Shown here: piece by piece, positions 1 to 12,423 of the stretch
Position numbering within the stretch: position 1 is the first letter of the stretch
Layout of the letters: each line of letters starts with the position of its first letter
Assembly (NCBI GenBank): GCA_029465975.1
Contig: CM055730.1
Location: forward strand, 12,327,934-12,391,933
Source: Dallia pectoralis
Taxonomy: Eukaryota > Chordata > Actinopteri > Esociformes > Umbridae
Reading direction: 5' to 3'
DNA length: 64,000 bases
The notes under the pieces: model-generated
Databases searched by the model: none
What the model was told of the DNA's origin: nothing
Seen by the model: only the letters and a program-made list of their open reading frames with translations
Program-made: the position numbers and the translations under genes

Positions 1-1346
1 ACAAATGAATATCAAATTAAGAGTGACATGTTCATTTCTAGGGCATATCTTAATTATAAAGCCAAAACAAATGTGGTTTTGAAATGTTTAAACAGCCATT
101 TGCAGCTGTAAGGGATTGGTCTTGACAGTGTGTTAATGTAATAGGTGTAATCTCCCAGCCTGCACTGGTTCTGTTCAAACTCGTGAATTAGAAGATTTCT
201 GGGGCAAAAAAAATAAAAAATCTGGGTTAATTTGCATTGAGCAAACGCCAGTAACACAACAGTACATCCAATTGCTAAGCATGAAGGGTGATGCTAGTTC
301 CTCTAAACCAATGATGCCTCCACCCATTATTTGATAGACAGAGTTTCTCTGGCCAATACTGCCTAGTCACGAAGCAACTCAGGCTAGTAGTAGCCTACCA
401 CACTCCGGTCATTAACCTATCCAATTGTGGCCCATTGCGCTTTCATGCCTGAGCTACATTCTCACCCAGATGGAATATCATTCATTCTAGCACACTCTAT
501 TTAGTCAAATACTGATGACACAGAAGGCCTTTGTTGCAATGTGTGTAGATTGCCATGCTCTCTCCCAGAATGATGCAATAGCACACGTGATAATCAGGGG
601 ACTATGGTAACAGCCATTGCACTCAGGCAACCCATGTCCACATGTCTGGCTATAGATGGTCCTGGAAAACACCAGAAGACCTCTACCATAAGCCACGTTG
701 GTCCCCTGCTGCAGGCCATTATGGGACAAATGGAAATCCATTTAAAAGCAGGTCACTGCTAGGCAGACGCTAAACAATTGACTACATGAAACTTTGTGAA
801 GCCTAGTCATCAGGCTACAGAGCTGAAGACTGGACCTGCATTTGGGTTAGAGACACATGGCACAGTAGAAATGCCAGATTGGGTAGTGGTGACTCCGGGT
901 AGCATGGAGTCATTAGATAACATGTAACCCAACATTTGTGCAACACCATTCTCCCCAAGCACACACACACCACACACACACACACACCTGGACATCCTCC
1001 CTTCAGTGCTACCCTGACCAAAGGTCATCTGCCAGGATACTAATGCATCACAAATTAAAAATCCAGAGAAAATGCAAAACTGATTACCAAAAATCCATGA
1101 TCTATTTACGGACATCTGGTTACACCTACAGTGACCGAATTACCTGCATGATCAGTCAACTTCCAACAACACTCAGAATCTAACAAATCACCAATAACAT
1201 GCTAGAAATGTCCGCAAAACCATCAAAACATGGCTCAACAACCAGCGTCTAAAAACAAAGATTAAACAAATAGAATGTCAACAAAAGACCACAAATGCAC
1301 GTTTCAGATAAGTTTGCCGCTACAGTAGCGCATGGGAGACAAATAC
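1..1346. repeat. rtn4 intron; (CA)n microsatellite at about 959-986
   Basis: AT-rich intron lying 3' of the short first exon on the minus strand. The only feature recognised is a CA dinucleotide run at about 959-986. No RHD exon was found here. Confidence 0.5.
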
Positions 1347-1407
1347 CCTTGTCTTTCCACTGTGGCGGTGGCTGGGAGTCCCCGTTCTCTGTTTTTCCAT
1401 TCTCCAT
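1347..1407 (-). CDS. rtn4: rtn4 alternative first exon of the short (Nogo-C/RTN4-C type) isoform
   Basis: An ATG at 1407 opens a 20-codon reading frame, MENGKTENGD then SQPPPQWKDK, ending in phase 1 at AAGG|GTATTT. Mammalian RTN4-C begins with a short exon ending in NWKDK just before the RHD, in the same phase. Position (downstream of the long exon on the same strand), phase and the WKDK ending all agree. The exon is too short to be seen by length alone. The partner RHD exon is outside the window. Confidence 0.75.
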
Positions 1408-4400
1408 GATAGAACCCCTATGTCGATATCAGCAGGGCATTCCAAAAAGTGTGCTGTGTGGTGAGCTGAAGCCGGGCGGGGTGCGGGGAACGAGCTGCTA
1501 GACGGGACACAACCAAGCCTTCCTCTAGTGCGACTGCTGCAGTGTTACTGCTCTCTCCCTTTCTCTCTCAGCCTGCCTCCTTTGCCTTCCCCTTTCCCCC
1601 CTCCTCAGGCTGTTGGACTGAGGTCAGCTGATTGTCTGCTGGCAAAACGTCCAACGCTCTGACACAGCGGTTAAAGTTCCCCCGCCTCTCAACCCCCTGA
1701 TACATGGTTTTGGGTCCTCCCCCACACCACATGGATTGAACAGCAGTGAGATGACTCCACCCAACGTACTCTAGTGACTACAAACGAAGAGAATATATGA
1801 CTAGACAACCTGCATGGTTTAAACTACACTAATGAGTGTACCGTCACAAAACCAATAGAAATATACGCATTTTGAATTGACATGTTCTGAACAGCATTTT
1901 CTATTAAAAAAAATATAACAATTTCCGCAAACCCTAAACTAACCCCTAAACCAAAACCCACATCTCGTTTTAGGCAAGTCCACTGTACACAATACTTGTA
2001 ACCCGCAAAATACATTTGTGATAGATGGCCACTAGATGGCAGCCATTAACACTAATATCTAACAGTTTCCGAATCATTTGTCAAAGGATTTATATCCAGC
2101 TGGTGGTTTTAGAATGCATTTCAAATAGCTGACAAAATTAGACACAGATCCCCAAGAATATACATGCCCAGCAAAAACTGAAGTAATTTATAACACTGGG
2201 AGGTACCATAAAATATATTTATTTACGGGCGTAGTCATACAAAAAAAAGCAGACTGCAGTAAAATTACACACCGAGGTCAGTGACTAGAGATACGTGAAT
2301 TCAAATAACCTCCAATAACACAAAGAATGTTTGATGAATGAGAGCCCATGGCGGTCGTGGTCATTTAAGATGGTGTTACACATCCCAGTAGAAGAAAAGA
2401 AATCGAGAACACCTGCTGACAAGTTCTATTCTTCATCAGCTGATGTCGCATTGCAGGCACCGCCTTGTTTACAAAAAGACACACACACACGGAGCCAGGC
2501 TGGTTTAGACTAATATATTCTGGCACACTACCACCTGTGCCGCACAGGGTAAATAACCAGCAAAATACAACAGAGCTGTTAACCCGGAAAGATTTATAAA
2601 CTATGATTTCACCGGAAACTGTAAAAAGCAATGTAAGGCATAACCTTAAAGAAGCTTTAATGAAAAAGCCACTGCCCTCAGTAGGATGAATATTTTAATA
2701 TAAACACGACTGAACTATGAAGGGATTCATCCGGAGTTTGTGGGCTAAAGCTTTGGGGGGCCCATAAGATGGGGGGGCCCAATTTCAGCTACGTTTAGAT
2801 CTCTGGTTATTTTCAGCAGCAGTTAAAACCAGGCATCAGACAGAAGAGGTAATCTAATTCCACAGAGCATAAAGCTCCCTGGGCAAACTACAACCACCGG
2901 GGGGTGAGCAAGACAGTCAGGCCAAATGAATGCCACACCCAGTTCTTCTGTAAGATTCCGTTCATACCAGGCACTGTGCGAATTTCCATTAACACCCTTT
3001 TGGTAAGAACAATAACTAAAAACTGTGACATATCTATAAACATTTTAAACTTACAGCCAAAACGATGTGGTTATTTTTTGTTTGGTTGGTATTTCGATCC
3101 TTTAAACGCTTGAGAGCAGTAGTTCCCTTTTTATACTAATTCAGATACAGCCTTTTTGTGCATATATTTATACTAGCACATGCGCCATACTAACAAACAT
3201 GTACAACTAGACACTTGATCATCAGTGAAACAAATGACGTTTGGAAATGACTGTGCCCTCCTTACCTGGAAAATTAAATGTTCAATCAAGACAGCCTAAC
3301 CTGTAATATGGTACGAGCTAATAAACTACTAGTTTACCTAGTACGTTGTTCTTTAGGGTTCTGTTAACACCTCAAGGTTAGTGATTTTATTCACATTTTG
3401 CACAGTCAAGTTCATAAATTCTCTCAGTACTTACCAAATCAAGATGGTTGTTAGCTAAATACAATGACAGGCTTTAATAGAATGAAATCTACTAATCTAC
3501 AGTGGGTTGGGAGAAAAATAACTAGTGAATATGAAAACAAAGACCATGAAACCAAAAACATGCCAACACACACACCTAAATGTAATGGTTAACGAAAAAT
3601 GCAGAAAGGACGATTGGAGGAAAAAAGTGGCTTAAAAGAACAACTGTGATAAGGAGGGGAAAAAAGTGATGAGGGGAAAAAGTGATAAGGGAAAACGACG
3701 ACCGAAAAAATGAAATGCTGGTGCACCAATAAAAACTGGTGGTAAAGTTCCATGCAGAAATTACCTGCTTCTGTGCTCAGGTTGGACTTCTGAGTAGATT
3801 TGGGGCCCTCTGGGTCCATAGCAAGAAACTCTGGTTTGCGAACAGGCGAGTGGATGAGAGGGGCCTGAGAGGGTGGCCCTTTGATATCATCCTTTTCCAG
3901 GTCTGCCTTACCCTTTTGGGTGAGCAGGAGGTAAGAGCTTGGAGATACCTCATGAACCTCGGTTGTTATTTTAGCAGATTCCGCATCCTTCTGTTCAAAG
4001 TTCATGTCGCCATCGCCGGTGTCCATACAAAGCTCTGGTGCCTTAAACTTGGAACTATCTAATGCTTCTAGAAATTCGTCTATCACTCCTCTGGGGGGCC
4101 TCTCAATGAACTCAAACTCCTCAGAGGAGACTTCCAGTTCAGAGATCTCATCCGCTGCCTCTGGCTCCTCCACATTCACATCCTTCTTCTCTGTCTCTAC
4201 CTGAAAACTTGCAGGATTCTTGGCCATTGCCTCCAGAACAGGGGACAGAGAGTCCGGCGAGGGACTCTCAGAATCAGAATCTTCAGGGGTCTTTCTAATC
4301 TGTATATTAAGAGGATCGATTAGATTCACTATTTTTGGCTCATCTTTCGGTTCCACTTTGATGACTTCCTTACTCTGGGGTGTGGTCTCTGCATCCTTGA

Positions 4401-7400
4401 CAAGGTCTAAAACACCCAAATCCTGTTTCTCTTCAGTCTTCACTTTGACAGCTAAACGTGCTTCGGTCTCTTCAGTCAGCTCCTTTAGCAGTAATGCTTT
4501 GGAATCAAAAGCAAAGGGATTTGTAGCTGACAGAGTGACGGGAATAGAAGGTGACTCAACAATTTTCCGAATTGGAGCAGGGCTCGGCTCAGTGCTACCT
4601 TCAGAAGAGCCAGAATCAACTTTGTCTGGGTTCAAAGGGAAGGGCTTCAGGATATCTGGAAGAGATGGTGGAAGTCCAGAGTCATGGCTCTCTTTTGGGC
4701 TGCTTGAGAACTGATTGAGTGGGTCCATGAGTGAGTCCGCTGCCATTTTGACTGACTCATATGTTTTTGTCTCATCATAATACGATGGTGGGCTGCCATC
4801 TTGGGAATCCCCAGACTGCCCATACTGCACCAGGTCAGGGGTGGGACTGTCAGACATTTTATCTAGCTTGCTGTCAGAGGTGGGTTTGCCAAACTGAGTG
4901 AACCCAGCATCTGATACAGGGGAGAAGCCCTGGAACGAACTCTTCACCTCTAACATTAAGTCATCATCTGATTGGCCAAGCATGTCTGGCTCATAAACAG
5001 AAGAGCCTCTGGAGGCCAAGTCCTTGGAGAAAGTATCCATGGAGGCCCTGGTGTTGTCTTGAGAAGCTAGGAATGAAGAATCCCAGTGCTCTGTTGGGTT
5101 AGAGAGGGCAGGTGCAATGTAAGATTCGGGAGTCATCTGGGAATATTTCGGGGACTGGGGAGGAGTAGTAGACCTGATTGAGCTGCAAAGCTGCTCTTCA
5201 GGGGAGACTACTCCACTGTCTTCCCACAGAGGCTTCGACCCCACGTCACTCTCAAAGCAAGTTTTTATATCATCTTTACTTGGAGTGTAGGTAGCAGCTT
5301 CTAACCCTTTTACTATATCCTCATCGTTTAGATTACTAATGCCTAGTTGGGTGTTACCCACTTCATCCCAAGGCATATTCTTGGTCAGTATTTGGGAAGG
5401 CTCAGTAAAAGGGAAAGAGAAGCCCAATGAAGCAGACGTTGGATTTGGACTCTCTGACATGGATAGGTCCTCCAGAGAGTCCGTGGAGTGAAGAGGGGAG
5501 AGAGGGGAGACGGGAGCAGGGGAATCACCCTTCTGCCCAAGTTCTTGAGTAGAAAGGGAAAATGCAATACATCAAGACAAACGTCATTCCCTCTGTACTA
5601 GCAAGCCATGCCTGGCATGCCCTGCAAGCAGCCGGCAGAGGTGAAGATTCCCTTCAGAGATGGCATTTGGCACAAGATGCCAAAAGATGGCATGAGATGC
5701 TAAACCATTTACAGATACTATTGGAAATCAATCCAAAACATGTTCAATGTGTCAAGTCACTTCAATGAGGGGAATCGTCACTTCTAAACTATACGTTTCA
5801 GTTTATTTTGTCTTATATAAAGTCTTCTGTAATTGGACTTTGATCAAACAGATATACAAGACAAAAGATCATACAAACATACGGGAAGTTAGAAATAAAA
5901 TTACTTTAAAGTTATTTAAAGCAAATACTACAAACTATTCCTACGTTTGTCATGCGTTTCATCAAGTTACATTTCGGTTAATAAGAAGCATGAACTGAAA
6001 GAGTAGATGCAGCAAAGAAAAGACAGCAAGCATAGAGAACTTGCCTTTTGGGAATTGCATCAGAGGTTGAAGAGGAGCAGGAGGAAGAAAATGTTCATCT
6101 GAAAAAGAGATTTAGCATAGTGTGAAATGGACAACGCCAGCAACAGAGAAGTTCCCAAAAAACACCAGAGTAGAAAACAAGCAGCACTTCAGTAGTGTGT
6201 AACAAGACATGTATAAAGCGGCTTAGAGAATTTAAGAGGGGAATTATTATCAGAACAATGAAAAGTAGTCTCAAAAGTAGCAACAACATGAGCATCCCAA
6301 AATCAAACAAGGTCAAATATAATAAACAAGATGCCAACGGTGGTGCAGCAGCTTATGCATCTCCCTCAAATACACATGTAGCTACTGTTGCAGCATGGGT
6401 TTGAATTCAGCCAACAGCAAAACCATTCAGCTTACAGCAAAACCTTCCCATAGGACTGTCACAATTATTATAGTGTCGCCTGATCGGGCTTATTTACCCA
6501 GATCGCAATGTCTTTTCACTGCAACGATTTTTGGCCGATCTTTAGATTCCAAAAATACACGTTTCCATATGGTTTAATACAGTGCCAGTGATCATTGCGA
6601 ATGACTTATTTCTTCATAAGGCTTATGATTATTATTTATTAGGCCTAGGACACTAATAGCTTAATAAAATTAACAATGTAGACAATTAAATCATTAATCT
6701 CAATTATTTGTGTGACTATTGATTGTCACCTAAAATGACATAATCAAGCTCCCTAATTAATCAAATGAAGCTAAACAAAAAAGATATATAAAAATACAGT
6801 ACCAATAAAAGGTTCGCATGAACCTACTGATGTAAGAGAGTTTCATGTAGCATACAAAGTGTTGAATAGGTCAAAAGACCTTTCGCCTTGAGAGCTTAGT
6901 ATATACCATTCTCAACCTACTTCATGTGGTAGTCACATGGAATGCATTTCAATGAACAGTTGTGCCTTCAAAAAAAAGTTAATTTGTGTTAATTTATTGT
7001 ACGTTAATGTGAAAAGCTTGTGTTGGCATAGAGAAACCCATAATTGTCTGTACTGTCGTAGTCCATATGACAGGAACAGCACAAAGAAGCATCGGGGCTT
7101 CATGGTCAATTTGCTGAAAATAAAATATTACTGTAGACACCCAACCAGTTTGTGCGTAACAGAATTATTATTTGTCTTTCAACAGGACAACAGCCAAAAC
7201 CACATCTCCAAGCTGCTCACCTGGCCTCCACAATAAGACGAGCTTGACTCCACTAAGATGTTTTGGGATGAGATAGAACACAGAGCAAGGGAAATGCAGC
7301 GAATAAGTGCCCAGCATATGTTAAAAAGCCTATGAGATTGTCGGAATTGCATTCTAGGCGATTGCCTCATGAAGCAATTTCAGAAAATGCCAAGAGGGCA

Positions 7401-10400
7401 AAGCGGTCATCAGAGCAAAGCCTGGCTACTTTGAAGACTCTAAAATATAGATCTACAATACTTGTGTGGTTAGTAGATGATTCCATGTGCCATCTCACAG
7501 CTTTGATACCGTCATTATTATTCTACAATGTGGAAAACAACCAAAAGTTAAGATACACCCTCGGTAAGTGTCCAGACTGGTACTGTGTGTGCATGCGTGC
7601 ATAAAAAACAATGAGGACTAGAAAAATGCTCTGACCCAAGTTGCCTGTGCCATCTAGTCTACGGATATTCTACCTGCCTCATGACAATAATTAATTAGCT
7701 TGTTTTCCATTCATAAACAAAGCAGAAACGCATGGATAAGAACCTTTGACCAGGCTGAGACAACATAAACCATTTCTGAAAACTGTATTCCTTCTCCAAA
7801 TCCCCAATTCCAGTTCAGTCGTAGTTGAGAGATGGGCCTAGCATACTTAAAAGACAGAGACCTTAGGAAAGACAGAGACCTTAGGAAAGCAATAATTGGG
7901 GATTATAGGATCACAAAGACTACTTAGAAAGAACGTTTCTATAGAAATGTGAGCTGTTTACATGCACATTAGAGTAATTATAACATATTTAAACCAAATC
8001 ACAAAAATACAACGTGTTTCATTGCCTGTTGATTACACTCTTTGAATATTTCAGCAGGGGAAACCATGTGCAACTCTAATTAAGTCGATTCAATGATGCA
8101 TCCGACAATTAAATATGATTGGCAATTTAAACAATGGTTCAGATTCCAAATAAAATCATTCAAAGTAGATATTGACACCGATTGACACCCATTAAAAAAC
8201 CTGCAATATTTCACACCATAAAAGGAATTTGTTTTACAATAACAATCTGATGATTTTTCAGATCAGACGAGTTACCTCTTTTGTCTATGTTCCAGCGGTG
8301 AAGCACACCTAAAAACGAACCAAAAGGCATTAGCCTAGCTATAATTAAACCTGTATTGCTTGAATGCTCCTTGAAATTAAGTCATTTTAACATTCTACCC
8401 ACTGATTCAGCATAGGCTATAAGTCTTCATCCCATAGATTTTGGATGAATAGTGTAACGGGGGAACCTAATCACCTGCACCACTCTAAAATATCAAAACA
8501 TGTCCCGTTGTATGTTTGAGAGGCAAAGAAAGCTAATGGTGGACATGAACAGACTACACATAAAGTCACTAAAATATAAGAAGGGTTAACTCCAGGCAGG
8601 TAACTCAATATGAGGCTGTAGGTGGTAAAGATTAACTGATTGTTTGGCCTAGGGGGAAGTGTGCATATTTTAATCACATATTAAAATCACAATCTGTCAT
8701 GAGTCGCAGCATGAAACAACATGTACGTTTCTCGCTAGTGTGAAAAGTATTGGTTAGAAAACATTCGATCTTCACAAAAACTTTCGCCAGCCACATCATC
8801 ACGTTAAATAGCACTTGTCCTGCTTTACGATGAAAATGTGCAACTATTTGAACCATTGAAAGGGCTAATGCTGTAATCGCAATGCAAGAGATTATAGATG
8901 TGAGGTCCACTAAAGTGCCAAAGATTAGTGTAGACCTCCCATTTATAATGTCTGTGTGGGAATGAATTTACAAACAGCGGACCAATTAACTCTGTCTACT
9001 CTGGATTGCTCAATCCCGGTGCTGGAGATGTACCATCCCGCAGGTTATCCTCAACCCGAGTTGGGATCAACATGACTTCATCCAGCTCATTAATAATAGC
9101 CCCCCATATGAACCTTTAAACATGTAGGCTTTGCAAAGCCAATTGAGAACAAATTCTCATTTGCAACAGCGAACTGGCCATCATAAGACGCTGTATGAGG
9201 CATCGGTAACAAACGGTATAACCACAGCCAATTTTGTCAGGAGATTTGAGGCAGTTCTATAAATGACATCCCCAAAGTCAAACATTGGTATATTAGTAGT
9301 CTTAACCAAGACAAGTTTGGCAGCATGACTGAAGGAAGCCCTGTTGTGGAAATTGAGTTTGTTTATGAGAGACTGGAAGTAGAGCGAGCTGTCTAACAAG
9401 ACAACCATGTATTTGTTTGTATCCACATATTCTAGTTCAGACCCATCTAGTGTGGCAATGCAAGTTAGACGAGCAGGTGTTGGCAGTGATTGGTTGAAAA
9501 GCATGCATTTCGTTTCAAGTTTAATAACTGTAGGTTTCGGAAGCAATGCTGAATGGCATTAAAACTCAGCCCAGCCCAGTACCTAACGAAGGGCCTGAAG
9601 TACACTGAATGTTATTGTCTTCATAGAGAATCCCCAACAGCAAGAGCCACATCCTTAATGTAGAGAAAATAGAGTCTGCTCGACAATCGAACCCTGTAGC
9701 ACCCTCATGGAAACAGCCATGGGACTCGACAGCAGGCCCTCTGATTTAACACACCAGGCGAGGCAGACGTGAGAGAAGCCCAGGCTTTTGAGTCTACTGA
9801 TAAGAACACAATGGTTAACTGAATCAAATGCCTTGGACAGATCGATGTAAACGGCTGCACAGTAGTGCTTTTTAATCAATGGCTATGATGTTGTTCAGGA
9901 CTTTAGTGTGGCCATGACAAACACAATCTGTCTGTTAACCAGTTTCTCAAACACTATGGAAAGACATGGTCAGATTTATTTTGGTCTGTAGCAGTTGGGG
10001 TCAATGGTGTCTCCCCCTTTGAACAGAGGAATGACTAAGGCAGATTTCCAATCATGTGAGAGATAGGTTAAACAGACTGGATGCAATGATCTTTCATCTG
10101 GTTGGACACCAACTGCATTTCGCTGTACTGTCCAATGACAAAGTTGAATCTAGTCTAACCTCTAACCTAGTCTAACTTCATGTTTTGGTTGCTACAGACT
10201 GTGTCGTTATATCTATTGCTTTAGGTTTGATTGAAATATAAAAGTAGTCGAATGATTGAACAACCAGGCAGCATCTATTGCTGACAAAATATGAAAACGC
10301 CTACATTTATTACACCAAATCAAAAATCGATGTGCAGTCTACGTCCTGTTAACAGTAACTAATCTGCATTCAGAAACTCATTCTATCTAATCAGATATGT

Positions 10401-12423
10401 TTTATATAAAACAATAACGTAGTACTGGGTGTGTTGTAGGGCCAATATACCTCGGCTAAGAGCAACTACACATAGCAGAGTGTCTGGACACAATCTTTAG
10501 GCTTGGTAGATTGGCAATACATCACAAATCCTTGAGAAGCCTAATTGCGCTTATAAATGGGTTACCAAACGCAATTAGAAGTAATGCGACGTCATACTGA
10601 CGGTATATTGGGGATAGATTACACCTTTAACTAACCCAACGCCTGAGTCAGGAGGCCCATTTACTGAACGTCTCTTGCTTTTCTTGTGTGCAGGGCTACT
10701 TGTGTATTTTTGGTGGTAATGTTTGTTATTATTTCTTACTGTTTTATGTCCTGAATTGTAAAGCGTCCTTGAGCCCTGGAAAGGCGCTATATAAATAAAA
10801 CGTATTATTATTATTATTATTATTATTTACATACATTAATGCACGGATCTGAATAGTATATTAAGCATGCCTACACTCTTAAAATGTATAGAATTTGTCT
10901 GAAATAAAAAGACGAAACGAAAACGACAGAACCGACTGTAATTTAATGCAGGTCTTTGTATTATAATCTATCCCAACCCCGCCCTGTATTCCATTTGAGC
11001 GCTTATTGCCTATTCGTACCAAAAAAAAACAAGACCCAAGTACAATTTAAATTGTCATGACCAAGTTACTCACGGCATTATTCACAAATAATCAGTAATC
11101 AGATTTAAACCGATTTTTTTAAATAATAAAAACAAACGTGTTTGACAAAAAAGGGGTGACAATATTAGACGGAATGTTTCACATATATAGACATAGTTAT
11201 AGCTAAAAAGACATAATTATATATATATTTATATATTCCTTTGTTATGAGATTCATTCAGAGACTAGTTATAGATAGCGTGGCTAAATTAGCACAAACCA
11301 TACAAAAGACAATCACGCATGACACTGAATTTATATCCATTTCGACATCTTCGTCCGATAAAAAAAGTTACATTGCTATATGATGAAATGCATCAAGTCA
11401 GACCCGCCTCATTAAGTCAGACACCTAATATATATATATATATATTTAGTCTTTGACATTAGGTGGTGCAGATCTGCCAGCGTTAGCATGTTAGCTATCT
11501 GCGGAGGATTATCAAGCCGGTGGGCCGCATGTTAACAAAGCCAACCAACTCGCTTTCTTTGTCACACAGTTAAAAATATAGTTTTTACTTTACAGTAATG
11601 TGATGGATGCTATAATACCTAGCACTCTCTCTGAGTATTGTTGTAATCAATGCCATGGTGTCTGAAACAATGATGTTAGCTAAACCATCATGCTTAACAT
11701 ACGGATGATGCCGCATTAATCCCATGTAAACGAGTTGCTAACGTTCATCTGCGGTAACAGAAATGGCAATTGACAACAAGCAAGCGAGCGAGCAAACACG
11801 CGAAACATGTAGTAATGATTTACCAATAATAAACAGACTGAATTTGGGTACGGGTGGTGTTAAACAGTGTAGCACTTACCGGATGGTGCTAGAGATGCCG
11901 CTGTCACTTCTGGTGTCTCTGCCGCCGCTTTGGGGAGCACTTCCACTGGTGCTGCTGGTGGTGCGGTCTCTACCAATGGTGTGGCTTCAACAATTGGATT
12001 TGTTTTATGGTGGTCTGATGGTCTGATGAGCTCTGGCAAATTGTCTTGATCCAACAAATAATTACCTTCAGGTTTCGGCACCACAGTTGTGCGGGAGAAC
12101 TCGTGTTCGTCCTCTGTTGACTCGGGATTAACTCGTGTGTCGTCTGTGAGTTGTTCCGTGGCATCATCATCCGACGCAGTGGTTACTCGTCGTGTTTCCT
12201 CATCCGTATATTCGGCTATGGCGTCAGGGACAGGGTGTGATGCCTTGTGTCGCTCAATGGCATCATGTGCCCCGCCGACTAGGTCCACAATGTCGTCGTC
12301 TTCTTCGTCAACGAGTTTAGCCATGGCCTCGTTGTTGCCATAATGATTCCCGAATCGACTGTATCTGGTCAGGTCGTCTTCCGACGGAGTTGTGGATGAG
12401 ACTAGTTGCTCACTGTCTTCCAT
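1347..12423 (-). CDS. rtn4: rtn4 (reticulon 4 / Nogo), partial: N-terminal exons of long isoforms and the first exon of the short isoform
   Basis: Reticulons shape tubular ER through a C-terminal reticulon homology domain (RHD). Only the variable N-terminal exons are here: exon 1 (12423-11880), a 54-nt exon 2 (6098-6045), a 1779-nt exon 3 (5543-3765) and an alternative short first exon (1407-1347). All end in phase 1, so any of them can join a common RHD exon. I found no RHD exon, so those must lie beyond position 1. The long form contributes 792 codons before the RHD. The same layout (exon 1, tiny exon 2, very long exon 3, separate C-type first exon) is known from mammalian RTN4. Long-exon sequence is poorly conserved between fish and mammals, so the name rests on layout, the short-isoform motif WKDK and synteny with clhc1 and rps27a. 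The a or b paralogue cannot be decided. Confidence 0.88.
1408..1760 (-). promoter_or_regulatory. 5' UTR / promoter of the short rtn4 isoform
   Basis: This is a locally GC-rich stretch (about 1440-1720) directly upstream of the short first exon, inside otherwise AT-rich intron. It contains a pyrimidine-rich run at about 1540-1610. No TATA box or CCAAT cluster was recognised. The call rests on position only. Confidence 0.35.
1408..3764. other. rtn4 intron between exon 3 and the short first exon
   Basis: Apart from the promoter-like region at its low end, I see no exon, RNA gene or recognisable transposon. The sequence is AT-rich. A G-rich run sits near 2753-2780. Confidence 0.5.
3765..5543 (-). 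CDS. rtn4: rtn4 exon 3, long isoform-specific exon
   Basis: This exon encodes 593 codons' worth of acidic, Ser/Pro-rich, probably disordered cytosolic sequence. It corresponds in position to the Nogo-A-specific exon. The acceptor is TTTCTACTCAAG|AACTTGGG. With the last base of the previous exon it reads E-LGQKGDSPAPVSPLSP and then the inner methionine at 5460. The donor is GAAGCAG|GTAATTT at 3764. Near the 3' part is FEFIERPPRGVIDEFLEAL (plus-strand about 4050-4110), the most regular-looking segment. Fish are reported to lack a true Nogo-A neurite-inhibitory region, so inhibitory function should not be assumed. Confidence 0.82.
6045..6098 (-). CDS. rtn4: rtn4 exon 2 (54-nt cassette exon, GC donor)
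   Basis: The acceptor is CTCTTTTTCAG|ATGAAC. Read in phase 1 the exon gives DEHFLPPAPLQPLMQFPK and leaves in phase 1. The donor is AAAAG|GCAAGT, a classic GC-type 5' splice site. A GT donor 4 nt further on would break the frame. Human RTN4 has a 57-nt exon at the same place whose product also starts Asp-Glu and contains Phe-x-Leu-Pro, so this looks like its orthologue. Being symmetric, the exon can be skipped or included without changing frame. Confidence 0.72.
7140..7600 (+). mobile_element. Tc1-like transposon fossil (3' part)
   Basis: Decayed 3' half of a Tc1/mariner-type transposase in rtn4 intron 1. The second catalytic-Asp region reads FQQDNSQNHISK, and a later segment resembles the WDELDR region (FWDEIEHRA). 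Stops interrupt the frame. The following AT-rich tail matches the usual Tc1 3' end. No inverted repeat was recognised. Confidence 0.75.
8276..8308 (-). CDS. candidate 33-nt rtn4 microexon
   Basis: A 33-nt segment in rtn4 intron 1 has an acceptor with a pyrimidine tract (GGTTCGTTTTTAG|GTG) and a donor AAGAG|GTAACT. Its length is a multiple of three. Entered in phase 1 from exon 1 it is open and leaves in phase 1, adding VLHRWNIDKR between exon 1 and exon 2. Chance matches of this kind are not rare in nearly 6 kb of intron, so it remains a candidate. Confidence 0.25.
8985..9075. repeat. short interspersed repeat fragment
   Basis: The stretch around 'caatcccggtgctggagatg' resembles a widespread fish repeat with a 'cctggtgctggagat' core. 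Class uncertain. Confidence 0.3.
9100..10115 (-). mobile_element. non-LTR retrotransposon fossil (LINE, minus strand)
   Basis: Two reverse-transcriptase pieces remain. At 9655-9879 AVYIDLSKAFDSVNH is the conserved palm motif of LINE RT. At 9181-9546 is a C-terminal segment (SELEYVDTNKYMVVLLDS) typical of fish LINEs. Frames are broken between them. The stretch at 9135-9180 resembles the LINE 3' tail with 'gagaacaaattctcatttgc'. The region to 10115 also looks LINE-derived. Probably L2/CR1-like; the clade cannot be fixed by eye. Confidence 0.75.
10690..10832 (+). repeat. retroposon 3' tail with (ATT)n
   Basis: Contains 'aaggcgctatataaataaaa' followed by an ATT run. This is the usual 3' end of fish LINE/SINE copies (TGTAAAGCG...GCGCTATATAAATAAA). 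Confidence 0.6.
11880..12423 (-). CDS. rtn4: rtn4 exon 1 of the long isoforms
   Basis: This exon encodes 181 residues plus the first base of a codon. It starts MEDSEQLVSSTTPSEDDL. The start ATG is followed by G and preceded by ACAAG, a fair Kozak context. The protein is acidic, with a run of Asp/Glu near residues 40-46 (DEEDDDIVD), then Ala/Pro/Glu-rich sequence at the end. There is no signal peptide or membrane segment, as expected for the cytosolic N-terminus of a reticulon. The donor is CCG|GTAAGT at 11879 (plus-strand ttac at 11876-11879). A cluster of CCAAT boxes lies 260-340 bp upstream. Confidence 0.85.

Larger units (their letters stand above)
6099..11879. other. rtn4 intron 1, remaining sequence
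   Basis: Outside the repeats and candidate microexon listed separately, I see only AT-rich sequence. There is a 19-bp tandem duplication at about 7848-7890 (agacagagaccttaggaa) and simple TA runs near 11215 and 11430. No further exon was supported. Confidence 0.45.

Noticed and set aside
3589..3764. Continuation of the rtn4 long exon to the stop at 3589
   Set aside because: A strong donor (GCAG|GTAATT) at 3764 ends the exon in the phase needed for the RHD. The residues beyond it are intron read-through.
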